Assembly (NCBI GenBank): GCA_030142905.1
Contig: JASJOG010000011.1
Location: 1,984,001-2,048,000 of the forward strand
Length of the DNA: 64,000 bases
Direction of reading: 5' to 3'
Origin: Heliopora coerulea
Taxonomy: Eukaryota; Cnidaria; Anthozoa; Scleralcyonacea; Helioporidae
This document shows, in pieces, positions 50,001 to 60,504 of the stretch (position 1 is its first letter; the number at the start of each line of letters is the position of its first letter). The position numbers and the translations under genes were made by a program. The notes beneath the pieces are model-generated. The model was not told the origin of the DNA. It saw only the letters and a list, made by a program, of their open reading frames with translations, and ran no database searches.

Positions 50001-51180
50001 AGTGCATCCACGACATTGGCATGAAGAGATTCGCATAATTTTATCAGATATTTTCATTGTTTCACCCAAGGAGACTCAGAGTATACCTTTTGGGTGTGAC
50101 ATACACTACAACTTTTTGGTAAATCAGTGAAATGAACAGTTCGTAGGAAATTCCCTGGCTTCATGGGAAGAAGTAAAAATAATTGTGTCGGTTGGTGAAA
50201 CAGGCTTGGTTGGTCAGCAAAAGAAGCTTCAGGTCAGAAGTTCCCTTGAAAGTCACTGTATACAATGTTTCAAAGGATTTAGTCCTACTTCAGAGATAAT
50301 TTGGTGATTCATCTGGATGAACAAGGTCAGTAGTTGCTTGTTATATATTAAGTCTGTTGGTTTTTATCATTGGGCTAAACAACTTGCACTCTAAATGAAA
50401 TAATAACATTTAACAGAAATAATCACATGACAGTTTTAGTATTTGGTCTTCATTGTCACAACATGGAGTATTTCTGGAGGCATTGGCAGCAGGCATTTTC
50501 TTTAGAACCCCTGTGGAGCAGCTCCAATAAGAAAGCAAACTTTTAATATGCTTATTTTCATATAAGATTTTTGTCTCTGACGAGTAAAATCACTTGGCAT
50601 TATAGCTGGAATAGAAATGTAAAACCTGACCCTCGTTGTCTAAGAATTAGTTCAACTAAACATGCACAATTAAATTTGTTGCCCTGCTCAACTGTCAGAT
50701 GAATTTGGGCTGTAACTGGATAGATTGTATCAAAACTATATCAGTATGGTGGTGGTGGAAATTAAGGTTGAATCCTCTTGTCCCCAAATTCCTTTCTTCA
50801 TTTCACAAAATTACCCAATAATACCCAGAATAAACATCACTGGAAATGAAAGGGTGAACAAACAACAATCAAAATGCCCAGAGAGAAAAACGTTTTTATT
50901 TTATTATTGCAAGATTAACCTAATATGGGGGGTGCCCCACTCTGCCAAATAAAATAATTTGGTGTTAGAATAAAATAATCAGGAGTTAGGGAAAATAAAA
51001 TTCCAAAGTGCACCCTTGCCTTTTATATAGGTTAACCAAGTTTGCAGTTAACCCACCACGGGGAAGGTGCCCCACTATGCTGAACAAAATCATTTGGCTT
51101 TTGGCCTGTATAAAGTTCTAAAGTACAATGTTGCCCCTTCATGGGTTAAAAAGACAAGTCAAGCTATTAAGCTATCCAAT

Positions 51181-51337
51181 TCAGATGAAGCTTCTAAGCT
51201 CCTCTGTCAGATAACCATTAAGAGTGTCAAATATTCTGTTGTACTTGTGTTTTGTCAAAGGTCTACTTAATGGTGCAGCGCATTCCTTCAATATCTTACC
51301 AAATTTAATTTTGCTCTTGAACAGGATATCAGACAAT
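51181..51337 (-). pseudogene. Truncated duplicate of the last DIPK1 exon
   Basis: The minus strand reproduces the DIPK1 exon from its 48th base to the stop (51181-51183). The frame is still open (KILKECAAPLSRP, NGYLTEELRSF) with about 11 base changes from 2819-2975. Homology ends abruptly at 51337, where satellite-like aatcccagg follows. With no acceptor and no kinase lobe it cannot be functional. It shows that the duplication was copied from the left side. Confidence 0.92.
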
Positions 51338-51630
51338 CCCAGGAAAAATTTAAAATGTAAATTGGTTAATTCTCAGGGGAATTCAAATTCCCATTGGATT
51401 TATTACACCAAGTCAAAATTGTCCAAAATGTCATTTTTTCAGTTGGTGTAATAAATCCCAGGGGAATTCCAATTCTCATAGAATTTCAATTCAAAAGTGA
51501 AACACTGGTTAATTCCCAGGGGAATTTGATTTCCCATGGGATTTATTATACCAAGTCAAATCAGTCAAAATGCCATTTTTCAGTTGGTGTAATAAATCCC
51601 AGGGGAATTTCCCATTTTTAAGTAAATTAA
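51338..51630 (+). repeat. Small array of the 142-bp satellite at the outer breakpoint
   Basis: About two monomers (attggttaattctcagggga..., ttggtgtaataaatcccagg) diverged from the main array at 21255-24245. It directly adjoins the end of the right arm. Confidence 0.92.
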
Positions 51631-51771
51631 TTCCCAGATGACAACCAGAAAAATACCAGAAAACACTCTGCTACACCTTGTGTTTTCACTAGGCATTTTT
51701 CTATTTGAAATGATGTCGTTCATGTTTCTATCACAACACAAAGACACTCAAGCAATTTTCTATTTGTTAAA

Positions 51772-51800
51772 TATATATGTGTATATATATATATATATAT
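51772..51800 (+). repeat. TA microsatellite
   Basis: Alternating ta/gt tract. Together with the upstream ttcatgtttctatcaca (51719-51735), which also occurs at about 21250, it repeats the flank of the main 142-bp satellite. Confidence 0.85.
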
Positions 51801-51971
51801 GCATTATATGTTACATAGTTGTCAGTTTTATGCAATAAAAAACTAACTATATAAACATTAAAACTTCATAAAAAGTTTTTGGTATACTAGTTCTCTATGG
51901 TATTTTGAAATATGCATCAAAAATGAACCTAAAATCAACTTGATACTTGAATTTGTTATGACATCTTGTTC

Positions 51972-54900
51972 CTAATTAATCTCCTTAGATTTCAACTGTT
52001 CAATCAGATTATTGATGTTGACATTTTTTTTCAGTTTGACATAAGGACATTTCCTAACGTACATGATAGACAACCATTCAGGAGCCAGCTCTGATAATAA
52101 CTTCAAATGCTTCTCGACTTGCACTGTAAGAGCAAAAATGTATCCAGTTAACTTTTGTAAATTTTTCAGAAGAAACAATTTTCAAGCTGGCCAAAAAAAG
52201 AGAAAAATTTACAAGCTGAAGAGTATAACAAGCAAGGACATGGCAGACAAACATGTAAAATGTACATTAATTTAACAGTACTGTTATGAGATAAAGGGCA
52301 TAAGGTAATCTTCCTGAAGACCATAATAAACAAACTGCATATTCCTGGACAACTGTACATGCTGCCAATAAGTGGGTGTTTGTCAAGCTCATATTATCAG
52401 AAAAAAGATTTCTAAGCCCATGATGGCAATTCAACCAGCAACTTTTTGACTCCCATCTCGGCTCAAAAATAATTTTTCAGAATAGTCTATGTTCAGGATT
52501 CTTACCTGAAGATAAAGATGATGTGTAGCTTTCTGCCAATTTGTTGCTTGCATCTTCTAATGGAATTGCTGCTTTGCGCTCACTGACAAAATATCTTTGG
52601 CATAAACACAAGACAAAGTAAAGGGAGAAATCAACTTTTACTGCGTAACTGATAACTGATAAGTGAACAAAAAAGTGTTGTTTTAATGAGCACCACATAC
52701 GTTTTCAGAATCCGGCACAACTCTGGAAGCCTCTGCATCATGATGTTCTTTTGTACAAGCAGGGGGTCAGCTGTCAATGATTCTTGAATTTTCTTTTCCT
52801 CCTTCTGTCGAATCTACCATATTACAAAGGATGTAGGATCCAATATTGATGAAATATATAAATGGATTGGAATCAATAAAACCAACATGAGCATAACAAC
52901 TCTTGACATTTTGATTTCAAAACCAAGCAATTGCTGTAAGTTTAAATCGCACCTTTTCAATTAATGATTGGGAAATTCCTTTCAGAGATGGATTCTGGAT
53001 TTCAAATGGTAAATCTTTCTTTGATGGAATGCCTTTTTCACCCACTGCATTACTTTCCTTAGACTTCTTTGCCACAAGATTTAGTGATTTTTCCACCTAG
53101 AAAGAAAAAGTTTCTCATAACTGTTAGTTAATGATCTCGCTGACTTTATGTAATGAATAACAAACCCCTAAAATTGTATTGTGGTAAAAAGAATAGTCAT
53201 ACAGTAATACACTCCCTTTTGTTAAAGTTAAGACTTCTGAAGTTCCAAAGGGTGGCAAGCAAAATTATGCACAAATCATGAATCACTTCAAACTGTTTGG
53301 AAAGGGAAATATTTAAATGACTTTGACAGGTCCAGGGAAACTTAAAGTTTTTATGGTAAGAAATTTCAAAGGTTGGTGACTGATCTGAGCAGAACACGTT
53401 TCTTTTGCTGACAAAGGGCCTTTGATCAAAATGTTGGAATTCTTTGAGATTAATCATAGCAGTTACCAACCTTTGAACTTTGTATCTTATTTACTGAACA
53501 GTATTTTGTTTTTATATCATTTCAGTATGGAAACAAATTAAAATACTTACCCTTGGTGCCATGTTTTGGCAAGCCTTGTCCAAAACATCTTGAGCAGTGG
53601 TGTAAGACTCTACCTGTGGGGGTTCTGGCAGTGGTGATACGATAACATCTGGTACCTCATCAAGACGAAAGCATGGATGCCACCTCACAACAGCTGCATT
53701 ATCCAAGGACAACGTTGGGTGACTCTTGACCAAGTAATTATGGTGGTGACGTTTGGTGATTTCTAACAACTCTTTTTTGAAGTGTTTTTGCCTTGCAATC
53801 AGTACAGAACTCTCAATAAAACGATGACCTTTCTTTTGATCTGTTTCAAAGTTAGTCAGGTTAAAATCAACTGTCAACTGGAACTCAGATTTCTTTCTCC
53901 CATGAAAACCACTCTGTTGTCGAAAAACAAAAGCTGTTGGATATACAGTCTTCATCTGGGCCAAGTGCTTCCTTTCAAACTTCCTGTTGATGTAGATAAC
54001 AATAATTCAGAAATTTATATTTACTTACATTTTATTTATACCAACTCATTTTAATGAATTTATCTTGCAAATAGTTAAATTTATATAGGTTGAAAAACTA
54101 CTATGTACATACTAGCTCACTAAATAAATATCTTATGTCCTATCTTTCATATTTAAAATCTTTTTAAAAAATCCCCTGTTTTGTATTACTTGAACAAACC
54201 AAAATGAAAAGGAAATGTATAACTTCTTAAGGTTTTGAAATTCTACAGAATTGTGGCCTGAAGTTCCCTAAGTACTTTAATTTTAAGTAGGTACTGTAAG
54301 TAAGCAAGCAAAATCATTACTTAACCCATTAAGGGTCACTTTAATATTCTACTCTAGCTAAGGCCAGATGATTCGTTGAAGGGACAAGCCCAGCCATTAA
54401 TGAGTTTAAGATAGTACAATATTGAATAGCTATAAACCTGTAATAATAGCTATAGAGCTGCATGATGTTATCTGTGACTAGTTTAAATTATGACCTGAAT
54501 TCATTTGTGGTTACCATAAGTACTTACTTTCGACACATTTCTTGTACAGATTCTTTCAGTTTATCAAATGTACATGTTTCATATCTTTTTTGCTTGAGGC
54601 TGAGAACAACATCGACACACCGGAACATCTCTTCCAGCACCTTATAGTGATAAGGCAGGGGAAGACTTTGAGTGATGCCAGGTGCTTTTGGTTCCTTCGC
54701 TTCGAGAAGGTAACTGAACCGTTTGTGTGCTGGTAATTTCAATCCACTGAAATAAAAAGAATTATAAAATACATTAACCAAAACATTCATGATACACTTA
54801 TAATGGTTCAGGGTTTGAGTTAAATATGTTCAAATACAGTGTACATCAAGGATCAAATCTAAAATATTTGGTCCAAAGACAAAAATGTCCTAGGATGTTG

Positions 54901-56838
54901 TCTTGAAATTTTGTTACCCCTACTATTTTTGTTTTACCTAGGCCAAACTTTTGCAGTCGTAAAGAGTAGGTATTTGAACATTTCTAACATATAAAATTGG
55001 AGAGTTAGAATTGTTCTTTATGTAACAAACACAGAATTGGGCAGCAAAACGGAGTTCTTTCATAATCATCTAATGCCAAAGTGCACAACCTATCTGGTTC
55101 TGTGCATGAAATTTCTGGCTTAGAATAGTTGGCAGGCCACCACTTCTTGCTTTTGCCTTCCATAAGATCTATTGCAGAGATGCTGTTCTAATAACCTGAC
55201 AACCTAATAGAGAGCAAGAAGATTAATGAAGAGCTCTGAGTTAAGATAATTAAGATGCAAAAATTGTTCTTGGAAAAGTTTGATTCAGACTTTTATTACC
55301 ACTAAAAGTTTCTAATTTTTAGTATAAAAAGTATTTTTCAACTTGTAAGTCTCTGTGGGCCACATAAATGACTCTAGCAAGCTGCATGTTTGCACAACTA
55401 AGATCTAATAAGTTGGGCTTGGCATCCTAAATTTATTAAACACAGTGTTTTTTTGGTTTTTTTAGTTGGGAAATCACATCTTTGGTGTGTACAGATGGAC
55501 ACTTGGTGTACTTCCATCATGAGGTTCACATGGAATGCTGTCTCAAGGGCACAACTCCTGCTGTTGACTTAATTAATAAAGAAAAGTGTCCTTATTTATA
55601 CTGGATAACTCTATCAGGTACTTGAATTGGTGTCCCTAGAGGTCCAGTAAGGGTCACCCTTCATGGGTCCAGTGTAACTACAGGAAGAAACCAGAGTAGC
55701 TACAAAAAACCTGTGATGCTTGATATAGTCAAACTGGGCAACACTCTTCTCACTTGTCACCAAGGTAACTTTAATCAGATAACTGCACAGGGCTGGAATC
55801 AAGCCCTAGTCAGTGGTGAGATACATGCACTACCACTGTGCCACCACCAGCATCCCTAATGTATCAATACATCCAGGAGACCCTACTGATTTATTGGATA
55901 CATCACAATAAACAATTGTATATGACAACTGCATTATGCAAATGGATCCTTAGACTGCAAATAAGTTATTCTAGTTAAGTACAGGTATGATATGGAAACC
56001 CATTGGAGCTACCTTAAAACTAAAGAGGATACCTTTCTTCCATGCCAAATGACAGTTTTTGACTAGGAGCAGAAATTCCTTCATGTAGTCTGGGAATGCT
56101 TGCTTTTGGTTTATTAACTGAACCCACTGATCTCCCTGACATCGACATCTCCTTCGGCTGTGGTTTTGCAATGCTCTTCTTGGTAGGGCTATCTTTCAAC
56201 TGATTACGTTCAAAGCTTTTCTTTAGGACTCGCTTTCCCCGGCTTGCCAGCACCTCAGTAGCTTGCTCGGATATCCAAGAATTGACTTTCAAACCTGTTC
56301 TTTGTTGACCGCCGATGATATTTGGTCTTTGGCTGAGATCTGCAGACACCTTATCACTAGAACCAATGTCTCGTTCACCAGAATTCACCACCTCGTTCTT
56401 TTCTCTCTGGTTCACCTGACCTTGGCTTCTGCTTGGAACGCTACTCGAGGAAGGTCCCTGTTTCCTCGACCTTTCAAGTTTGTGATCGTCTGTGATCGAT
56501 GTTGTTTCACAACTCACTACTTCATCAAGATCTCTCGCTGGCACAATGTTTCTCCTTGTTCTGCTGTTCCGTGAATTTCGCGTCTTTCTCGTCCTAACGC
56601 AGTCCTTCGTTCTCTGGAAGAATGCTGACAGCTTCGTCTTGCCATCTGGTTTGTTTGGGATAGGAGTCGCATTCAAATGCTTACTAGACCCGTTTTGAAG
56701 TGAAGTGCCTCTCTCAGTTACAATCTTTCTTCGCTTTGCAGCTTGAAATCTTTGGCTGGATTTAGCCACACTGAAATAATCGGTCAAAATTGTTTGATCG
56801 TTCATCTTTACCGTTCTACTATCACTTCGCTTATACAT
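51972..56838 (-). CDS. CDT1: CDT1 replication licensing factor, 7 exons
   Basis: Exons: 56838-56033, 54746-54528, 53983-53551, 53096-52953, 52813-52701, 52594-52506 and 52123-51972. All have GT-AG borders and matching phases, giving 651 codons plus stop. CDT1 loads the MCM helicase at origins with ORC and CDC6. Near the N-terminus, QTILTDYFSVAK is a PIP degron (Q..L.DYF with TD and a basic residue at +4). A basic KRRK and a long disordered part follow. Exon 2 holds the geminin-binding winged helix (LPLPYHYKVLEEMFRCVD). Exon 3 continues it (HLAQMKTVYPTAFVFRQ; RWHPCFRLDEVPD). Exons 4-7 hold the MCM-binding C-terminal winged helix (LPELCRILK, YFVSERKAAIPLEDA, LLSELAPEWLSI). Two ATGs compete: 56838, and 56805, which gives MNDQTILTDYF and puts the degron at the very start as in other CDT1s. 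I favour 56805. It is divergent from CYBA. Confidence 0.96.
55660..55855 (-). mobile_element. tRNA-derived SINE in CDT1 intron 1
   Basis: The minus strand has an A-box tggcacagtggtagtgc and, 38 bases on, a B-box-like ggcttgattcc, the spacing of a real tRNA promoter. A non-tRNA body follows (ttaaagttaccttggtgaca). It is a different family from the SINE at 59697-59896. Confidence 0.65.
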
Positions 56839-57292
56839 GCCTAATTATGTACCACGGCGCGAATTCGTATCCACGTGTGTCCACGTGATGTTTATTCTCA
56901 TTTGAGCGTGTGGCCCGCGCATTCAGCAATCCAATGAAACTCTCTGGAAACAATTTTCTAATAAGTCTAATTTTGGTGGATATCAAATTGGCCTTTAAGG
57001 AGAAAAACCCAGCGCCCAGTTGTTGAAAAGATGATCAGAAAATTCCTGACAGGAATAACCATTTTTAAAGTACTGATCAGTTGCAAACGGTAAATCAATG
57101 ACTCGATTAGGGCGTATTGATGGTCGTAAGCGATATAAGGGGACAATTGGGTTAATTTTCTGTTATGCCACATTAATCCTCAAGGTACCCAAACCGCTCA
57201 TAATTCACCTTTAATTACCAATTACACAAAAAGAATAGTTATACGATTAAAAGATTGTTGAAAATAGATGTTGTGTGAATATTTGTGGTGAC
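56839..57292. promoter_or_regulatory. Shared CDT1/CYBA divergent promoter region
   Basis: At most 454 bases separate the two start codons. ggcgcgaat at 56856-56864 matches the E2F consensus (SGCGCSAAA) at 8 of 9 positions; CDT1 is a known E2F target in animals. Two CACGTG E-boxes lie at 56872-56877 and 56882-56887, exactly 10 bases apart. A CCAAT is at 56931-56935. All are on the CDT1 side. The sites are visible; their use is inferred. Confidence 0.6.
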
Positions 57293-59138
57293 ATGGGAAA
57301 AATTGAATGGGCTATGTGGGCAAATGAACAAGCTGTAGCAAGCAGCATTGGTAGGAAATATTTTTAGATGTATTTTGAAAGCATTCACAAGGGTGTAGTT
57401 TGTATCTGAGCATTTCATGATTTTCTCAGATTCTTTGAACAATCGTACTGTAAATGTGACCATGATGTGACAGATGCTTGTCAAAACTCAAGTCACATAT
57501 TTCAGATATTCACGAATCATTATGTTGAAGTAAGGTACTCATTTTCGTGTAAACATCCCAAATGTCAACAGGACTAAAGCAAGGACCAAGGACTAAAGCA
57601 AGATCCAACCAAATATTATTTTACCCTTCACCTGATTTCGTTCTGTTTTCTTTGGTAGTTGTCATTATTGGTGGTATTTTGAGCTGGATTGGAATGTTCA
57701 AAAGATGGCAGATAGCTATATATGCAGTGTATCCTTAAAAAAAACTGTTCATGTCAATCCCAGATACATTCCATGTAAATCAAGTGTTGTGACTATAGTA
57801 CCACACAAATATTTTCAGGTGTCGTTATTCCCAGAGATTTCTGACATAGAGTACATGGCATGCAGTTTTTAACATCCATTAAAAATTTTTCATTGGGAAG
57901 ATAGTGGTACCCAAAACTGGTAGGAAATATGGAATAGAAATAGAATGCTGTGCAGAAGTAATGTGCACATTAGGTTGCAATCTGAGTCTCAGTAGCACAA
58001 TGGTTGGTCAGCATCTTACCAGTCATCAGAAAGTTTTGACCAAATTAATCATAGGTTTAAGCATTGAGTTAGAGTCACTGTATTTCGCTTGTAAACCGTT
58101 TGAAAATGATTAATTTTTTTCCATGTTCTGCATCTCATTTTATTTTTGCTTGTAATGTTAGCTCTTTAATTTCTATTACAAAGCATTGTTGGTGTTCTTA
58201 TTTTTATTACTGAGTATCCAAGAGGCAAAAGACAGAAAGGAAGAACAAAGGAAAGAATGTGAGATATTTGTAATAAATTATTGTAATCTGCAGGATAATT
58301 ATAAAGTGAAATTGTGTATGTTTGATTACCTCACAGCCTGGTCAACCTAGGCTTATTATTTTGTCATAAATTCATCCTTTTTGTAACAAACCAACACAAA
58401 CAATTTTCACAACTTAAAATGAAAGTTTACAGTGGATGAAAATCCAGCATTTTACCAAAATTCTAACAGAATTTAGGTATCTGGTATTCAGGTTTTAGAC
58501 AGTAATGATGGGGAAAAGCTGCAAGTTTTAGAATGTAGAATCTAGAAAATAAAAAAGTTTAGGAATAGGCAAGGATTTGAAATCAAATGCTTTATCTAAT
58601 TACTGTACATTTTAGATGTCAACGATTTTTCACTCCAGTGGTACAATGTCTTGGATTTTTTGGAAGAAACTATTTTGTGCGATTTGTATTGTATTTGGGG
58701 TAAGCAAAATGTAAGGATTTACATAAAGAAAAGTACTTTCTTTTACAGAAAATCACAAAGAAATGGTTTGCATGATGTTGTGACCTTGTACTCATTTCCA
58801 TCTGTTTGCTGTTTAATAATCTGAGCTCTACAGAGCATGTTAAAGACAACCAATCCCTTGGTGATTATAAACTTTAAGAATGTATTATGTTTAGATTTTC
58901 CATTCCCTGTGGATTTCTTCTTTCAACTCTTCTTGGTGGTGCTTGTTTGTGCATCTCAAGCATAATCTATCTGGTAGCTGCAATGGCTGGAGAAGAATGG
59001 AAGCCATGTATAGTGACATATGAAGCTAGTCAAGAAAATGCTTCATCAATACCAGAAGCCCCAAACCAACCACCACCAAGACTGCATCAAGTTACTCGAA
59101 GTACTGCAAACTTGTATGAGAATGCTCAGGACAGTTAA
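57293..59138 (+). CDS. CYBA: CYBA, p22phox subunit of NADPH oxidase, 5 exons
   Basis: Exons: 57293-57350, 57659-57728, 58184-58258, 58616-58699 and 58895-59138, all GT-AG and in phase; 176 codons plus stop (vertebrate protein about 195). The N-terminus [17 protein letters not shown] is almost the vertebrate p22phox start. [28 protein letters not shown] and [17 protein letters not shown] follow in family order. p22phox is the membrane partner that stabilises NOX1-4 and anchors the organiser subunit for superoxide production. The SH3-binding proline region is kept in short form (PNQPPPRL, residues 152-159). The residue matching human His94 is Tyr. Intron 2 carries a SINE remnant. Exon 2 uses a weaker gtatcc donor, but only this choice keeps phase and homology. 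Confidence 0.96.
57975..58050 (+). mobile_element. Decayed tRNA-derived SINE in CYBA intron 2
   Basis: gagtctcagtagcacaatgg, then ccagtcatcagaaagttttg, parallels the head of the SINE at 59697-59896. A 69-codon open frame across it is not part of CYBA. Confidence 0.5.
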
Positions 59139-59320
59139 GTCATAGATCACACAATGAAAATGCAACAATTGATGCTGTGTCAGACAATTCTAAATAATTA
59201 TAATTCAAGTTTTATTAGAACTAATATGCTTGATAAGTTGTAAAATATTTTTTTTAATGCTTTCTTTACCACAATTAGATATGCATGTCAACTGATCCCT
59301 TTATAGAAAAACAGACTTTA

Positions 59321-59326
59321 AATAAA
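59321..59326 (+). terminator. Likely CYBA polyadenylation signal
   Basis: AATAAA 183 bases after the CYBA stop codon, in an AT-rich 3' region. Confidence 0.5.
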
Positions 59327-59696
59327 ATCCTGTGGGCAAACAAAAGGTTAATTTAAGTTCTGGTATATTAAATTAAGTTAATATGATCTGCTAGTTTTAA
59401 AGTAAACCTGAGTAACAAGACATTAATACTCTATTTTTACTCTAAATTTTTCTCCAGAATAACATTTTTCTTGCAGTTATGTTCAAGCATTATTAATTTA
59501 AAAGCTAAGTTTAAAATAGAAAAAAATAATCCGAAATTAATTTTGACATCTTGGGATTTGATATTAAAGGAAATTAAAGAATAAACAACTGTGGTAATAA
59601 ATTACAACTTTTTTATGTTGATTGTCAATCATGTTTGTTCTGCATCTTAGTTTCAAATTTCTTTACCAAAGCATACATAAGGAAGTTAATTTCAAG

Positions 59697-59896
59697 ATAG
59701 ATGAATGATCTTCAAGCTCGATACTCAGAAAATGATTTCTGAGTCCCAGATGGGGATTGAACCTGCAACCTTCTGATGACCGGTTAGACACTCTAACCAT
59801 TGAGCTACCGAGACTCAGATGGTGAGCTAAGTTGCAAATTCGATATATATGTGTGACCTAAGCGGAAGCCACTATATATTTATAATGATTGAAGCT
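59697..59896 (-). mobile_element. tRNA-derived SINE
   Basis: The minus strand reads gtctcggtagctcaatggtt (A-box) and ggttcaatccccatctggga (B-box), with all seven acceptor pairs possible if G-T is allowed. A tail then runs agaaatcattttctgagtat to catctatctt. The tail family recurs at 9716-9807 and 59897-60075. The tRNA part has a poor anticodon loop, so it is a SINE, not a tRNA gene. Confidence 0.75.
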
Positions 59897-60075
59897 GTTT
59901 GATGTTCGAGGAAACGTGAGAGCTTGGATATATTAAGATAGATGAATGATCTTCAAGCTCGATACTCAGAAAATGATTTCTGAGCCTCAGAAATCATTTT
60001 CTGAGTATTGAGCTTGAAGATCATTCATCTATCTTAATATATCCAAGCTCTCACGTTTCCTTGAACATCAAACAG
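59897..60075. repeat. Near-perfect 179-bp palindrome of SINE tail sequence
   Basis: It starts ctgtttgatgttcg and ends cgtttccttgaacatcaaacag-like sequence. The arms are about 88 bases with very few mismatches and meet at gatttctgag/cctcagaaatc near 59984. It consists of two head-to-head copies of SINE end sequence. Confidence 0.88.
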
Positions 60076-60504
60076 AAGTTAATTTCCACAGATAATTATC
60101 TGGAGCTTTCAAGAGAATAATTATTTGTTCAGACATGAGTTTTCAGGATTGGTGATAAGGTTCAATAAAACCTGAAAGAATTACCAGTAATAACCAAATG
60201 TGTAGATGGTTCAACACCAGGATTCAAACTAAACACTTAAGTAATGAAAACAGTCTTCAGTTCATAAGTCATCTGATAAGCATCCTGAATCAATGTCATC
60301 TTTAAGTTAGCTAATGGAAGGTAGACCATAGGTACTCCAAATCAGCTGCACCAAGACATGGTCAGCCATCATCAAAAGATGATCCAGAAAGAGTCAATCT
60401 GCAGTCCCAGTTAGTTATAGTATACAGTACTTGCAAACCTTGTTTAAGACATGGTCAGCCATCATCAAAACACTTATGAGAGAAAGTCAGAATAAACACC
60501 AAAA

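Larger units (their letters stand above)
39582..51337 (-). repeat. Right arm of the giant imperfect inverted duplication
   Basis: Reverse-complement counterpart of 2819-19270, but shorter (11.8 against 16.5 kb). It lacks module copy B, the 19-bp array, the 92-bp SINE and the 814-bp MITE, and has its own ~500-bp segment with a TRAF zinc-finger piece (41365-41885). The outer end at 51337 falls in 142-bp satellite sequence; the inner end abuts the foldback at 39308-39592. No intact gene is carried. Confidence 0.93.

Noticed and set aside
2819..51337. Palindrome as a simple assembly artefact (haplotig join or fold-back read)
   Set aside because: The arms differ by about 6% at the outer end, by whole modules, and by insertions with target duplications. 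That does not fit a fold-back read and is too much for most allelic pairs; it still needs long-read confirmation.
57904..58113. Extra CYBA exon in intron 2
   Set aside because: The frame crosses a decayed SINE, and the true exon ([10 protein letters not shown], 58184-58258) joins its neighbours in phase without it.
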